Positions 6,020-7,433 of a stretch of DNA of 7,433 nt are shown here, piece by piece; position 1 is the first letter of the stretch, and every line of letters starts with the position of its first letter. Both the position numbers and the translations under genes were made by a program. The notes below the pieces were generated by a model, which worked only from the letters and a program-made list of their open reading frames with translations, did no database searches and was not told the DNA's origin. This DNA is from Thermaerobacter marianensis (GTDB taxonomy: Bacteria; Bacillota; Sulfobacillia; DYIH01; DYIG01). Location: the NCBI GenBank assembly GCA_020723725.1, contig DYIG01000056.1, positions 1,410-8,842 on the forward strand, read 5' to 3'.

Positions 6020-7433
6020 ATGGAAGGCTTCGACATTTACAAAGATGTTGCCGAACGGACAGAGGGGGACATCTACATCGGCGTTGTAGGGCCGGTCCGG
6101 ACGGGCAAGTCAACGTTGGTAAAGAAGTTTATGGAGATGCTTGTAATCCCGAACATCCCGAATCCATACGACCGGCAGAGGGCCATAGACGAAATGCCGC
6201 AAAGCGGCGCCGGAAGAACCGTCATGACAACCGAACCCAAGTTCGTTCCTGCCGAAGCGGTGGAGATTTCCCTGTCCGAAGGGGTGCAGTGCCGGATAAG
6301 GTTGGTGGATTCAGTCGGATACCCCGTGGAAGGGGCGCTGGGTTATAACGAGGAATTCGGGCCCAGGATGGTGACCACCCCCTGGTTTGCCTATGACATA
6401 CCTTTTGAAGAGGCCGCAGAGGTGGGAACCAGGAAGGTTATCGCCGATCATTCGACGATAGGCCTTGTAGTTACCACGGATGGCAGTTTTGGCGAAATCC
6501 CGAGGGATAACTACATTGACGTGGAAAGGCGGACCATTGAGGAGATACGTGACCTTGGCAAGCCTTTTCTTGTGCTCCTGAATACCGCAAGGCCCCACGA
6601 CCCCGCTACACGGAACCTGGCTCACGCCATGGAAGAGGAATACGGGGTAACGGTCATACCCATAAACATTGCCCGGAGGGCATCACTTCCATACTGGAAC
6701 AGGTCCTTTACGAATTCCCTGTGACCGGGGTCGACATGCCGCTTCCGGGGTGGATTGCGGAACTCGACTTGAATCACAGGTTGCGCCGCGAATTCGAGGA
6801 CATGATAAGCACCGCCCGGGAGTCCATGATTAAGGTAAGGGACGTCCAGCCCGCAATAAAGCTCCTGGCTGACAATGATATCACTGAACGCGCGGTAATC
6901 AGCAAATTGGACCTGGGTACCGGCACGGTGAAGGTGGACGTGGAGGCACGGGAAGACCTATTCTACGAAGCCCTGCGTGATATAGCCGGTGTTGATATAA
7001 ACGACAAGAGGGCCCTCATGCGACTGATGCGAGACCTCGTGCACGCCAGGAACGAATACTCCAGGATGGGAGAGGCCTGGCAAACTGCTCAGGATACCGG
7101 CTATGGCATAGTCGCGCCCGGGCTTGCCGACATGGATTTCCAGGAGCCCGAGATGGTCAAAAAGGGCAACCAGTTTGGTGTTCGTTTGAAGGCCAAGGCG
7201 CCGTCGTTCCATATAATCCGCACTGATGTGGAGGCGGAGTACACACCTATTCTCGGTACGGACCGGCAGGCAGAGGACCTGGTGAACTACCTCCTCGAAA
7301 AATTTGAGGATGATCCGAGCAAGATCTGGGAATCAAATATATTTGGGAAATCCCTTAATGAATTGCTTCGGGACGGGGTTCGAGGGAAGCTTGAAAGGAT
7401 GCCGGAAACGGCTCAGAAAAAGTTCCAGGAAAC
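6020..7433 (+). pseudogene. spoIVA: spoIVA, stage IV sporulation protein A, frameshifted (3' end beyond the window)
   Basis: SpoIVA is the ATPase that polymerises on the outer forespore membrane and forms the basement layer of the spore coat. The first frame runs from ATG 6020 to a premature TGA at 6722-6724. It carries Walker A GPVRTGKS (residues 24-31, Lys30), Thr70-Thr71 of MTTEPKFV, Walker B RLVDSVG (Asp97), and HSTIGLVVTTDG and GKPFLVLLNTARP. Homology in this frame stops after VIPINIAR (about 6676). It resumes one frame over from 6679 with ITSILEQVLYEFPVTGVDMP and stays open to the window end: GYGIVAPGLADM, EPEMVKKGNQFGVRLKAKAPS, FEDDPSKIWESNIFGKSL. Both parts are collinear with the roughly 492-residue Bacillus protein, and only about 18 C-terminal residues lie past the window. 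As written, the gene makes about 234 residues: the ATPase domain with 15 unrelated residues and no middle or C-terminal polymerisation region. It is either a real recent mutation or a sequencing/assembly error. Identity as spoIVA is near certain; the pseudogene status is not. Confidence 0.85.
6671..6682 (+). other. Frameshift site within spoIVA
   Basis: Upstream codons read GCC CGG AGG GCA from 6671. Downstream homology needs GGC ATC ACT from 6679, so one nucleotide (or 3n+1) is missing in this stretch. From memory, Bacillus SpoIVA has seven residues (21 nt) between the strand equivalent to VIPINI and the helix equivalent to ITSILEQ; here there are 11 nt. A 10-nt deletion would restore both the frame and the usual spacing, while a single lost G in the GGG at 6678-6680 would restore the frame only. 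No slippery heptamer of the X XXY YYZ type is visible. Confidence 0.8.

Overview
The window is a chromosomal housekeeping and sporulation segment of a Gram-positive, endospore-forming Firmicute. It most resembles the anaerobic Clostridia sensu lato (Peptococcaceae, Moorella or Desulfotomaculum-like lineages). Three things point there: an IspH-ribosomal protein S1 fusion, a PDZ/radical-SAM/DUF512 gene directly before der, and spoIVA at the end of the cluster. Base composition looks moderately GC-rich by eye. The exact genus cannot be read from the sequence. I see no mobile element, CRISPR array, tRNA or rRNA.

Layout, all on the + strand: (1) positions 2-1447, the end of ispH fused in frame to a four-domain S1 protein; (2) 1467-2801, a PDZ + radical SAM + DUF512 protein of unknown function; (3) 2818-4218, der (EngA), the double-GTPase ribosome assembly factor; (4) 4215-4814, plsY, acyl-phosphate:glycerol-3-phosphate acyltransferase, overlapping der by 4 nt; (5) 4827-5879, a ketopantoate-reductase-type (PanE/ApbA) gene starting at TTG behind a strong ribosome binding site; (6) 5880-6019, a 140-base leader with a sigma-E-like promoter and two small hairpins; (7) 6020 to the window end, spoIVA, the spore-coat basement-layer ATPase, broken by a frameshift near 6671-6682 and truncated at its 3' end by the window.

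Genes 1-5 are tightly packed (gaps of 19, 16, -4 and 12 nt) and read as one vegetative operon for isoprenoid synthesis, translation and ribosome assembly, and the first step of phospholipid synthesis. spoIVA appears to have its own mother-cell promoter. From family knowledge, the order rpsA-homologue / der / glycerol-phosphate gene / spoIVA is a conserved Firmicute arrangement. The departures here are the PanE-like gene where gpsA is often found and the disrupted spoIVA reading frame. I found no convincing undescribed multi-gene system. The frameshift is the observation most worth following up.
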